Shown: positions 6,282-11,476 of the stretch, in pieces
How the letters are laid out: the number at the start of each line of letters is the position of its first letter
How positions within the stretch are numbered: the first letter of the stretch is position 1
Origin: DATGSL01 sp964645585
Lineage (GTDB): Bacteria > Verrucomicrobiota > Verrucomicrobiia > Opitutales > T3Sed10-336
Length of the DNA: 11,476 nucleotides
Direction: 5' to 3'
Assembly: GCA_964645585.1 (NCBI GenBank)
Contig: CAZYAN010000079.1
Span: forward strand, 1-11,476
Made by a program: the position numbers and the translations under genes
Notes under the pieces: generated by a model
Seen by the model: the letters and a program-made list of their open reading frames with translations, nothing else
What the model was told of the DNA's origin: nothing
Databases searched by the model: none

Positions 6282-6742
6282 GCGTTGTATGTGTTTTGAC
6301 CCCGGTGGTGGTTGCGGCTTGGCCGGCTTTTAGCGCGGCGGTAGCGGGGGCGGCGGCTGGACTCGGATACTGCGTCGTCGATAATTTGGAAGTGAAACGG
6401 GGGGAGGCGAAGTCGGAGGGGAGGGTTTCGCTGGAGATTCCGCGGAGCGAAATTGTAACGGGTTCGCTGGGGCGCGATCAAAGGATGACTTTGCGGCGCG
6501 GGGAGGTGTCGGTGACGTTTTCGCGGGATGCGCGGGGAGCGGCGTCGCTGTGTGTTTCGGGTGGAAATTTGTCGGAGGAGGAACTGCGGAAATGCGGTGA
6601 GGAGTTGGCGCAGGGGGTGGTGCGGCAATATGCGTATCAGCGGTTGAAAGAGGAGATGGCGCGGCGGCAGTTTACCATTGTTGAGGAAGAGGAGGCGGCG
6701 GATCGGTCGATCCGGATCAAGGTGAGGCATTGGGAGAATTGA
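6278..6742 (+). CDS. DUF1257 (Ycf35-like) protein
   Basis: A 154-residue protein of unknown function. The best family signal is at the C-terminus: VVRQYAYQRLKEEMARRQFT (114-133) followed by IVEEEEAADRSIRIKVRHW, the end of DUF1257 proteins (usually YA...K..A...GF..V.E....DGSI.L.LRR). The central part has GYCVVDN (30-36), where family members have LGY.V..N, and FSRDARGAASLCVSGGNLSE (81-100). Family members in cyanobacteria and red-algal plastids are called Ycf35. It has a good Shine-Dalgarno sequence (AAAGGAGAA) and follows the Ycf46-like ATPase after 221 bp of repeats and mini-ORFs. In many bacteria a ferredoxin sits next to this gene; none is here. Likely a soluble partner of the ATPase. Confidence 0.75.
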   Translation: MSVVCVLTPVVVAAWPAFSAAVAGAAAGLGYCVVDNLEVKRGEAKSEGRVSLEIPRSEIVTGSLGRDQRMTLRRGEVSVTFSRDARGAASLCVSGGNLSEEELRKCGEELAQGVVRQYAYQRLKEEMARRQFTIVEEEEAADRSIRIKVRHWEN

Positions 6743-6753
6743 ATTTGTGTGGT

Positions 6754-6807
6754 CGGCTGGGCGACATGTCGCCCGGATGGAAAGCCGCGACATGTCGCAG
6801 CACTCCA
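6754..6807. repeat. ACATGTCGC-type palindromic repeat
   Basis: CGGCTGGGCGACATGTCGCC, CGGATGGAAAGCCGCGACAT, GTCGCAGCACTCCA. Two GCGACATGTCGC palindromes (6761-6772 and 6787-6798) could form a cruciform or pair with each other. It fills the gap between the DUF1257 and DUF2997 genes and stops exactly before the strong ribosome-binding site AAAGGAGGA. Near-identical partner at 3263-3318. Confidence 0.9.
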
Positions 6808-6821
6808 AAGGAGGATAAATT

Positions 6822-7022
6822 ATGGTACAGAGAGAATATGAAATTACGATCGGGGCAGACGGGAGCGTGGAGGTTTACGTGAAAGGTTTTAAGGGAAAGG
6901 GCTGTTTGGCGGCGGCGAAGTTTTTCGAGGAGATTGTCGGGGAGGTGAATTCGACGCGGATGACGAGCGAGTTTTACGAGCCGGACGAGGAGGTTCGTTA
7001 CGATGTGGAGCAGCGGCATTGA
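6822..7022 (+). CDS. DUF2997 family small protein
   Basis: A 66-residue protein matching the DUF2997 pattern: a short beta hairpin YEITIGADGSVEVYVKGFKG (6-25), GCLAAAKFFEEIVGEV (27-42) and a polar tail ending TSEFYEPDE (48-56), where family members have T.E.Y. The cysteine in KGxxC (28) is the usual family position. Its function is unknown; members occur next to DUF1257 genes in cyanobacteria and other bacteria. It is preceded by one of the best ribosome-binding sites in the window (AAAGGAGGA, 6807-6815), so it is probably made in good amount relative to its neighbours. The next gene starts 7 nt after its stop. Confidence 0.78.
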   Translation: MVQREYEITIGADGSVEVYVKGFKGKGCLAAAKFFEEIVGEVNSTRMTSEFYEPDEEVRYDVEQRH

Positions 7023-7028
7023 TTGGCG

Positions 7029-7907
7029 ATGGCGGAGGTGAAACCGGAGTTTTATCCGCCGCGAGCGGGGCGGGGGGCGAAGTTTTTGGATGTGTTTTTC
7101 GCCGCTCGCCGAGGTTTGAGCCGATGGGAGCGACGCAGACGTAAGGGCCTGTCGCCGCCGGTGCGAGCGGTTCTGGTTGCGTGCGTTCCGGCCTACGGAT
7201 TCGCGGCGCGGGGGTATACGGTTGTGGCGTTGATCGCGCTGCTTTTGTGGGGGTTGTCGGCTGGAGTTTTGCTGGTTTTTCTGGGCCGGGAGCCAGCGAA
7301 TTACGCGACGGCGGTTTTGGTCGGGGTTCACATGACGGGACTTCTTTGCGGCTTTCATCGAAGCCTTTTTCTGCCGAAGAGGAAGAGTGGAAATGGCCCG
7401 GAGATTCTTGCTGTTTTTCTGCTGGTATTTGTTGGGTACCTGCTGGCGTTTCAAGTGGTGCGGACGGTTGCTTTTCCCGCGGAACACCGGTCGGGCGTGG
7501 TGGTGCTCAGCGGGTTGACATTTGTGGGGAATCTGAAGCGGGGCGATGTAGTGGGATACCGGGTGCGGCACCGGGGGCTGGGGGGAGGCGTTATCGTTAG
7601 AGAGGGTTATGGTCTGGATCGGGTGGTGGGACTGCCCGGAGACCGGGTGATTTTCCACGAGGATGCGGTTGAGGTGGCGGGCGTGGAATATCCGTCACAG
7701 GAGGGGATGCCGACACGTGGCGAGATGGTCGTCCCGAAGGACCGCTGGTTGATTTGGCCGTCAGGGTTGTCCATTCATGCGGCTGCCGAGGAGGATGTCA
7801 TTTTCGAAGTGATTTCGAGGGTGGCTTTCGTTCCGAAGCGAGACATTGTTGGGAAACCGTTCGAGCATTGGTTTTGGAGAAAGCAGGAATATGAGCCGGT
7901 TCAGTAA
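7029..7907 (+). CDS. Membrane protein with degenerate signal peptidase I (S26-like) domain
   Basis: A 292-residue protein. After a basic cytoplasmic start (RRGLSRWERRRRKG, 27-40) come about three or four hydrophobic segments (45-60, 62-85, 93-110, 125-149), then a soluble domain that follows the S26 fold: LKRGDVVGYRV (169-179) for the box ending xxGDxV, DRVVGLPGDRV (197-207) for KRVxGLPGD, VPKDRWLIWPS (235-245) and RDIVGKPFEHWFW (271-283). The nucleophilic Ser position is Thr164 (TFVGNL in place of SMxPTL), the general-base Lys is Asp197, and GDNxxxSxDSR is absent, so signal-peptide cleavage is unlikely. ATG 7029 is chosen over TTG 7023. The TPR gene starts inside its 3' end (17-bp overlap). 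Probably a membrane anchor or binding module for the cluster's complex. Confidence 0.75.
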   Translation: MAEVKPEFYPPRAGRGAKFLDVFFAARRGLSRWERRRRKGLSPPVRAVLVACVPAYGFAARGYTVVALIALLLWGLSAGVLLVFLGREPANYATAVLVGVHMTGLLCGFHRSLFLPKRKSGNGPEILAVFLLVFVGYLLAFQVVRTVAFPAEHRSGVVVLSGLTFVGNLKRGDVVGYRVRHRGLGGGVIVREGYGLDRVVGLPGDRVIFHEDAVEVAGVEYPSQEGMPTRGEMVVPKDRWLIWPSGLSIHAAAEEDVIFEVISRVAFVPKRDIVGKPFEHWFWRKQEYEPVQ

Positions 7908-8658
7908 TCTGGAGTTTGGCGAAGGCGAGTATCAGGGGAGCGGCCAGGAGGTCGTGAAGGATGAGGCGTTTTATTTGCGGGAGGGAACGGTCTTTTTTGA
8001 GGGGAGGCGGTTTGAAGAGGCGTTGCGGTCGTATTCGAAGGTGTTGGAATTTAATCCGGAGAACGCGTCGGCCTGGACGGCGCAGGTGCGGATGCTGATC
8101 GAGCTGGAGGAGTTTCGGGAGGCGAAACTGTGGGCGGAGAAGGCGCTGGAGAAATTTCCAGCGGAGCCGGATTTGCTCGCGGCCAAGGCGGTTGCTTTGG
8201 CGCGCACGGCGGATTTGGATGGAGCGATCGCGTTTTCGGACGCGTCGGTCGAGGAGCGGGGGAATTCGCCGTATGTTTGGCTGGCGCGGGCTGATGTATT
8301 GTTGGCGCGGGGGGAGAAGCGGGCGGAGTATTGTTTTGAGAAGGCGGTTTCGCTGGAGCCGGGAAATTGGCTGGTGCCGTGGCTGGCGGCGCGGGTGCAT
8401 TATTTTTACGGGCAGTTTTCGCTGGCGTTGAAATACGCGCAGCAGGCTCTCGCGCTGGCGGCGGACCGGGCGGCGGTTTGGGTGGAGGTGGCCTGTTGCC
8501 AGAGCGCCCTCGGGCTTTCGGCGTTGGCGTTGGATTCGTTTGAGCGAGCTCGGGAACTCGATCCGGCGTGCGGCGGGTTGGACGCGGAAATTCAGCGGGC
8601 GTCCGATACCGGATTCGCGGGGAGACTATGGAGACGTTTTCGCGGCTGTTTTTCATGA
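7891..8658 (+). CDS. Tetratricopeptide (TPR) repeat protein
   Basis: A 255-residue soluble helical-repeat protein without signal peptide. Repeats are visible as A/G and Y/F/P spaced units: AFYLREGTVFFEGRRFEEAL (26-45) continuing to VLEFNPENASAW, TAQVRMLIELEEFREAKLWA (63-82), LLAAKAVALARTADLDGAIA (95-114), VWLARADVLLARGEKR (129-144) with CFEKAVSLEPGNW, HYFYGQFSLALKYAQQALAL (170-189), and VACCQSALGLSALALDSFER (200-219) with ARELDPA. It ends in a short basic aromatic tail (LWRRFRGCFS). TPR proteins act as scaffolds. It starts inside the S26-like gene with GGAGAAAGCAGGA upstream and overlaps the PilT-like gene by 31 bp, so all three are coupled. Similar TPR proteins accompany DUF1257/DUF2997 genes in several phyla as I recall. 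Confidence 0.85.
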   Translation: MSRFSNLEFGEGEYQGSGQEVVKDEAFYLREGTVFFEGRRFEEALRSYSKVLEFNPENASAWTAQVRMLIELEEFREAKLWAEKALEKFPAEPDLLAAKAVALARTADLDGAIAFSDASVEERGNSPYVWLARADVLLARGEKRAEYCFEKAVSLEPGNWLVPWLAARVHYFYGQFSLALKYAQQALALAADRAAVWVEVACCQSALGLSALALDSFERARELDPACGGLDAEIQRASDTGFAGRLWRRFRGCFS

Positions 8659-9764
8659 CGGGAAAATTCGATAATCTTCTGGGAAAAGTGGCGGAATTGC
8701 AGGCATCGGATCTGCATTTGATCGTCGGGGTTCCGCCGGCTTTTCGGGTGAATGGTGAGATCATTCTGGCGGACGACGCAGCCTTGACGGCGAGTGAGGC
8801 AATCGGTTTTGCGGAGATTTTGCTGAACACGAAACAGCAGGAAATTTTTGAGCGGGATTGGGAGATCTGCATTTCGCTGGTTCATGCGGCGGCCGGGCGA
8901 ATGCGGGTGACGCTTTATCGAAGAAATGGAGCGCCGGAGTTCAGCATCCGGTTTTGCGGCGACGAAATCTTGAGCCGGGAAGAGCTGGGGCTCCCGGTGG
9001 CGATCGACGAGTTGGCGAGGAAGCCGACGGGGCTGGTTTTGATTACGGGGCCGACGGGTTCGGGGAAAACGACGACGCTCAATTACATGGTGGATCTGAT
9101 CAACCGGGAGCGGCGGTGCAAGATTGTGACGATCGAGGATCCGATCGAGCATTCACACCGGAACAAGCGGGCGCTGGTGGTGCAGCAGGAGGTCTCGACG
9201 GATACGCATTCCTTTGGGCGGGCACTGATGCACGCGTTGCGGCAGGATCCAGATGTGATCGTGGTGGGGGAGATGCGGGATCATGCGGCGATATCAACGG
9301 CGTTGACCGCGGCGGAGACTGGTCATCTGGTGTTGGCGACCTTGCATTCGCCGACGGCGTCGAACGCGCTGGATCGGATCATTGGTGTGTATGAGGGGAA
9401 TGCCCAGCGTCAGGTCGTGATGCAGCTGGCGAGTTCGCTTCACGGGATCGTGGCTCAAGATTTGTTGCCCGCGGCGGATCGGTCGCGACGGGTGCTGGCG
9501 TACGAAGTGTTGATCGCCAATGGCGCAGTGAGGAATCTGATACGGGAAGGGAAACTGCATCAGTTGGAGAACTGTATGCAGATGGGGTCGCGAGAGGGTA
9601 TGATGCGGATGGACGATTGTCTCTACGATCTCTATACGCGCTGCGAGATCACGTACGATACAGGGATGAGCCGGCAGAGAAGCGCGGAAGGTTTCTCGCA
9701 ACGAGTGAAGGCTGGCGGAAAGCGCCGGTCGGTGAATGGTGCGGCGGATTCGTTCGCCGGTTGA
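8628..9764 (+). CDS. PilT-like type IV pilus retraction ATPase
   Basis: A 378-residue secretion-ATPase family protein. The PAS-like N-terminal domain starts with LLGKVAELQASDLHLIVGVP (17-36) and FRVNGEI. The motor has Walker A GPTGSGKTTT (141-150), an Asp box IVTIEDPIEHSH (166-177), Walker B DVIVVGEMRD (209-218) and a His box TGHLVLATLH (231-240). C-terminal AVRNLIREGK (300-309) is the AIRNLIRE motif needed for retraction in PilT. It lacks the zinc-binding insert of PilB-type ATPases. No pilin or other pilus gene is nearby, so it may serve pili encoded elsewhere or power another membrane complex here. Two starts are plausible: ATG 8628 (GGGGAG upstream, chosen) and ATG 8655, which forms an ATGA overlap with the TPR stop and gives a more usual N-terminus. 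The tail after about 350 is unusually basic and low-complexity. Confidence 0.9.
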   Translation: METFSRLFFMTGKFDNLLGKVAELQASDLHLIVGVPPAFRVNGEIILADDAALTASEAIGFAEILLNTKQQEIFERDWEICISLVHAAAGRMRVTLYRRNGAPEFSIRFCGDEILSREELGLPVAIDELARKPTGLVLITGPTGSGKTTTLNYMVDLINRERRCKIVTIEDPIEHSHRNKRALVVQQEVSTDTHSFGRALMHALRQDPDVIVVGEMRDHAAISTALTAAETGHLVLATLHSPTASNALDRIIGVYEGNAQRQVVMQLASSLHGIVAQDLLPAADRSRRVLAYEVLIANGAVRNLIREGKLHQLENCMQMGSREGMMRMDDCLYDLYTRCEITYDTGMSRQRSAEGFSQRVKAGGKRRSVNGAADSFAG

Positions 9765-9792
9765 CACGCTTTAACCTGAACACAGCAGTTGA

Positions 9793-9830
9793 GAAACCAC
9801 GAATGTACATTCGGCCATGAGCGCAGAATA
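9793..9830. repeat. Degenerate AACCACGAAT-type repeat
   Basis: GAAACCACGAATGTACATTC, GGCCATGAGCGCAGAATA lies 28 bp after the PilT-like stop. Only the left half (AACCACGAAT) agrees well with the other copies. ATGTACAT inside is a small palindrome. The remaining gap to the dipeptidase (9831-9972) shows nothing I can name. Confidence 0.45.
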
Positions 9831-9972
9831 GTAGATTTGCGGCGAGTCGCGCAAGGGTCGGCAAGGAGGCGGGGCAATTGTTGAATCGATCCTGTTTTCG
9901 GGCGCCCGATCAAGAGCGGTTGCAGTGATCGTTGATTGACAGCCGAAGCCGTGCGGAAAATCATGACGAGTG

Positions 9973-11154
9973 ATGAGACAAGCCGTTTTGTTTGGTGCCT
10001 TTCCTGTGCGGGTTTTCCGCGAAAATAAATGGCTGGCTGTTGTGTCGCTGGCCGCAATTTCCGGCCTGCTGCCCGCTGTCATGGCTGATGATGCCGAATT
10101 GCGCGCGCGGGCCGACCGGTTGCATCGGGAAGTTCCGCTGATCGACGGTCACAATGATCTGCCGCACCAGCTTCTCCGGCGGGTGGACGGCGACTTGGAC
10201 AAGCTTGATATCAGCAAGCCGCAGCCTGAGATTCATACGGACATCGAGCGGCTGAAAAAGGGCGGAGTCGGCGCGCAAATCTGGTCGGCGTATGTTTCCG
10301 TGCCGTTTCTTGAAGAAGGGAAGTCGGCGCGGCGGGTTCTTCAGATGATCGATGTAATCCATCGTCTGACCGAACGGTACGAGATCTTCGAGCTGGCGTT
10401 GACCGCCGATGATATCGTGCGCATCCATGGAGAAGGGCGGATCGCTTCGCTGATCGGAATCGAAGGCGGGCACGCGATTGAAAATGACCTCGGCGCACTT
10501 CGAATGTATTACAAGCTGGGCGCGCGTTATCTGGGATTAACACACAACGCGTCGCTGCCGTGGGTTGAAGCGAACGTCGATGAGGAGGGCGGACAGGGAT
10601 TGTCGCGATTCGGGGAAGAAGTGATCCGCGAGATGAACCGGCTCGGCATGCTGGTCGACCTGTCGCACGTCAGCTCCGCCAGCATGCGCGACGCGATTCG
10701 AGTGAGCGAGGCGCCGGTCATCTTTTCGCACGCGGCCGCCCGCGAACTGACGGCGCACACGCGAAACGTCCCGGACGATGTGTTGCGCAGCGTCAAGGAA
10801 AACGGAGGCATCGTGATGATCGCGTTCGCGCCCGCGTTTGTGAATGAGAACGCGCGGGAGGCGACTTTGAGCGACGTCGCCGATCACATCGAGCACGTGC
10901 GCGATGTCGCCGGCATCGATCATGTCGGCATCGGATCGGATTTCGACGGCCTGCGGCGCCTGCCCGAAGGACTCGATGATGTTGCAACCTTCAAAGATCT
11001 GACGGTGGAGCTGCTGAGGCGCGGCTGGAGCGACGACGACATTCGCCAACTCCTCGGCAACAATTTTCTCCGCGTCTTCCGCGAGGCGGAAGCGGTCGCC
11101 AAGCGATTGCAGCAGGAACGTGGCCCATCGGTTGTTCAAATGGGAATGGAGTAG
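9973..11154 (+). CDS. Membrane-type dipeptidase (peptidase family M19, renal dipeptidase-like)
   Basis: A 393-residue exported zinc dipeptidase that hydrolyses dipeptides. A hydrophobic stretch WLAVVSLAAISGLLPAVMA (20-38) is a signal peptide, likely cleaved before DDAEL. The binuclear metal site is complete: HND in LIDGHNDLP (57-65; His60, Asp62), Glu165 in IGIEGGHAIEND (161-172), His232 in LVDLSHVS (228-235), His253 in PVIFSHAAARELTAHTRNVP (248-267), and Asp323 in HVGIGSDFDG (317-326). The length is normal for the family. ATG 9973 is used; a GTG directly before it or one at about 10006 would give a more typical signal-peptide length, and no Shine-Dalgarno sequence settles this. Base composition (C about equal to G) differs from the G-rich genes upstream, and 208 bp separate it from them, so it is probably an independent unit. 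Confidence 0.93.
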   Translation: MRQAVLFGAFPVRVFRENKWLAVVSLAAISGLLPAVMADDAELRARADRLHREVPLIDGHNDLPHQLLRRVDGDLDKLDISKPQPEIHTDIERLKKGGVGAQIWSAYVSVPFLEEGKSARRVLQMIDVIHRLTERYEIFELALTADDIVRIHGEGRIASLIGIEGGHAIENDLGALRMYYKLGARYLGLTHNASLPWVEANVDEEGGQGLSRFGEEVIREMNRLGMLVDLSHVSSASMRDAIRVSEAPVIFSHAAARELTAHTRNVPDDVLRSVKENGGIVMIAFAPAFVNENAREATLSDVADHIEHVRDVAGIDHVGIGSDFDGLRRLPEGLDDVATFKDLTVELLRRGWSDDDIRQLLGNNFLRVFREAEAVAKRLQQERGPSVVQMGME

Positions 11155-11189
11155 GGGGACGTGTTCATGGGGCTGGGCGGCACCGCGTG

Positions 11190-11280
11190 AGCGGCGGCAT
11201 TCCTGCCGCCCGTCTCAACTTTGGAAAGTTGAGCTACGGTGATTTTCGTAGCGCGAGCCTCCGAGCTTGCGAGATCCGTG
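11190..11280. repeat. Single inverted copy of the left-end array element; hairpins between convergent genes
   Basis: Read on the minus strand this is GATCTCGCAAGCTCGGAGGC, then GTAGCTCAACTTTCC, AAAGTTGAGAC, then GCGGCAGGAATGCC, matching the unit at 398-680. Two hairpins are visible: GGCGGCA-TTCC-TGCCGCC (11193-11210, 7-bp stem, 4-nt loop) and CTCAACTTT-GG-AAAGTTGAG (11214-11233, 9-bp stem). Lying between the convergent dipeptidase and helicase genes it could terminate transcription from either side, though no U-run follows. Confidence 0.85.
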
Positions 11281-11288
11281 AGCAGTTC

Positions 11289-11476
11289 TCATACGAACCG
11301 CTCGCTTCTGTTTTCGCGGGTAAGCATTTCGAAGTGCGTGAGGGGGAGGCAATTGATGAAGAAACGGCCGTATTGTTTAATCAGAACGCGCGAGTCGAGG
11401 ATCGTGATCAAGCCGGAATCAGTTTTTTTCCGGATCAGGCGGCCGATCCCTTGGCGGAACTTGATCAGTGATTCCG
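11289..11476 (-). CDS. DinG-type superfamily 2 DNA helicase, C-terminal end (runs off the window)
   Basis: The minus-strand frame is open from the window edge to a TGA at 11291-11289 and gives the last 61 or so residues of a larger protein. ESLIKFRQGIGRLIRKKTDS contains helicase motif VI (QGxGRLIR), followed by GLITILDSRVLIKQYGRFFI and NCLPLTHFEMLT, the standard C-terminus of DinG-like/XPD-related helicases (QG.GRLIR...D.G...ILD.R.....YG..F...LP). Such proteins are ATP-dependent 5'-3' DNA helicases used in removal of R-loops and repair; the Fe-S cysteines and Walker motifs would lie outside the window. The gene converges on the dipeptidase gene, with the repeat element in the 134-bp gap. Confidence 0.82.
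   Translation of the reverse strand, partial: ESLIKFRQGIGRLIRKKTDSGLITILDSRVLIKQYGRFFINCLPLTHFEMLTRENRSERFV

Noticed and set aside
6717..7658. 313-codon minus-strand frame opposite DUF2997 and the S26-like gene
   Set aside because: Composition dominated by His, Arg, Pro and Gln from antisense reading; the plus-strand genes carry family motifs and ribosome-binding sites.
9761..9790. TTGACA as a sigma-70 -35 element after the PilT-like gene (another TTGACA at 9936)
   Set aside because: No acceptable -10 hexamer lies 16-18 nt downstream of either; the first also overlaps the stop codon.
11187..11471. 94-codon plus-strand frame at the right end
   Set aside because: Its first part is the interspersed repeat and the rest is antisense to the clear DinG-type C-terminus.

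Overview
This is a GC-rich bacterial window that most resembles Verrucomicrobiota or a close PVC relative. That placement is inferred from the gene families, the protein style (small HN/LPDG-type ORFs, S26-like and TPR proteins beside a Ycf46-like ATPase) and several families of short intergenic repeats that recur in such genomes from memory. No rRNA, tRNA, CRISPR array or transposase is visible.

Left flank (1-1640): on the minus strand lie the signal-peptide start of a secreted protein (cut by the window edge), a 105-bp tandem repeat array, and rsmI (16S rRNA C1402 ribose methyltransferase). rsmI is divergent from a plus-strand ECF sigma-factor gene. The gap between them holds a perfect GGAACT/AGTTCC palindrome that supplies a GGAAC-type -35 element to both sides, which suggests an autoregulated divergent promoter.

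Centre (1667-9764): ten larger and several very small genes run on the plus strand, many with ATGA or longer start/stop overlaps. In order they are: ECF sigma factor; 77-aa protein; rhomboid-fold membrane protein without catalytic residues; PflX-like (COG1313-type) radical SAM protein; 71-aa protein; Ycf46-like AAA ATPase; two mini-ORFs; DUF1257 (Ycf35-like) protein; DUF2997 protein; membrane protein with a degenerate signal-peptidase-I domain; TPR protein; PilT-like ATPase. The Ycf46/DUF1257/DUF2997 trio is best known as conserved cyanobacterial and plastid genes of unclear function. Here it sits in what looks like a non-photosynthetic organism, together with two apparent pseudo-proteases and a possible dedicated sigma factor. 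This is the candidate undescribed system: a membrane-linked, ATPase-driven complex whose biochemical task cannot be read from the sequence. Its coding strand is strikingly G-rich and C-poor compared with the dipeptidase gene downstream.

Right flank (9765-11476): an exported M19 membrane-type dipeptidase on plus converges with the C-terminal end of a DinG-type helicase on minus (cut by the window edge). Between them is an inverted, single copy of the repeat that forms the array near the left end.

Repeats: four families of short intergenic elements are interspersed, mostly just downstream of stop codons; one lies inside the 5' coding part of the radical SAM gene.
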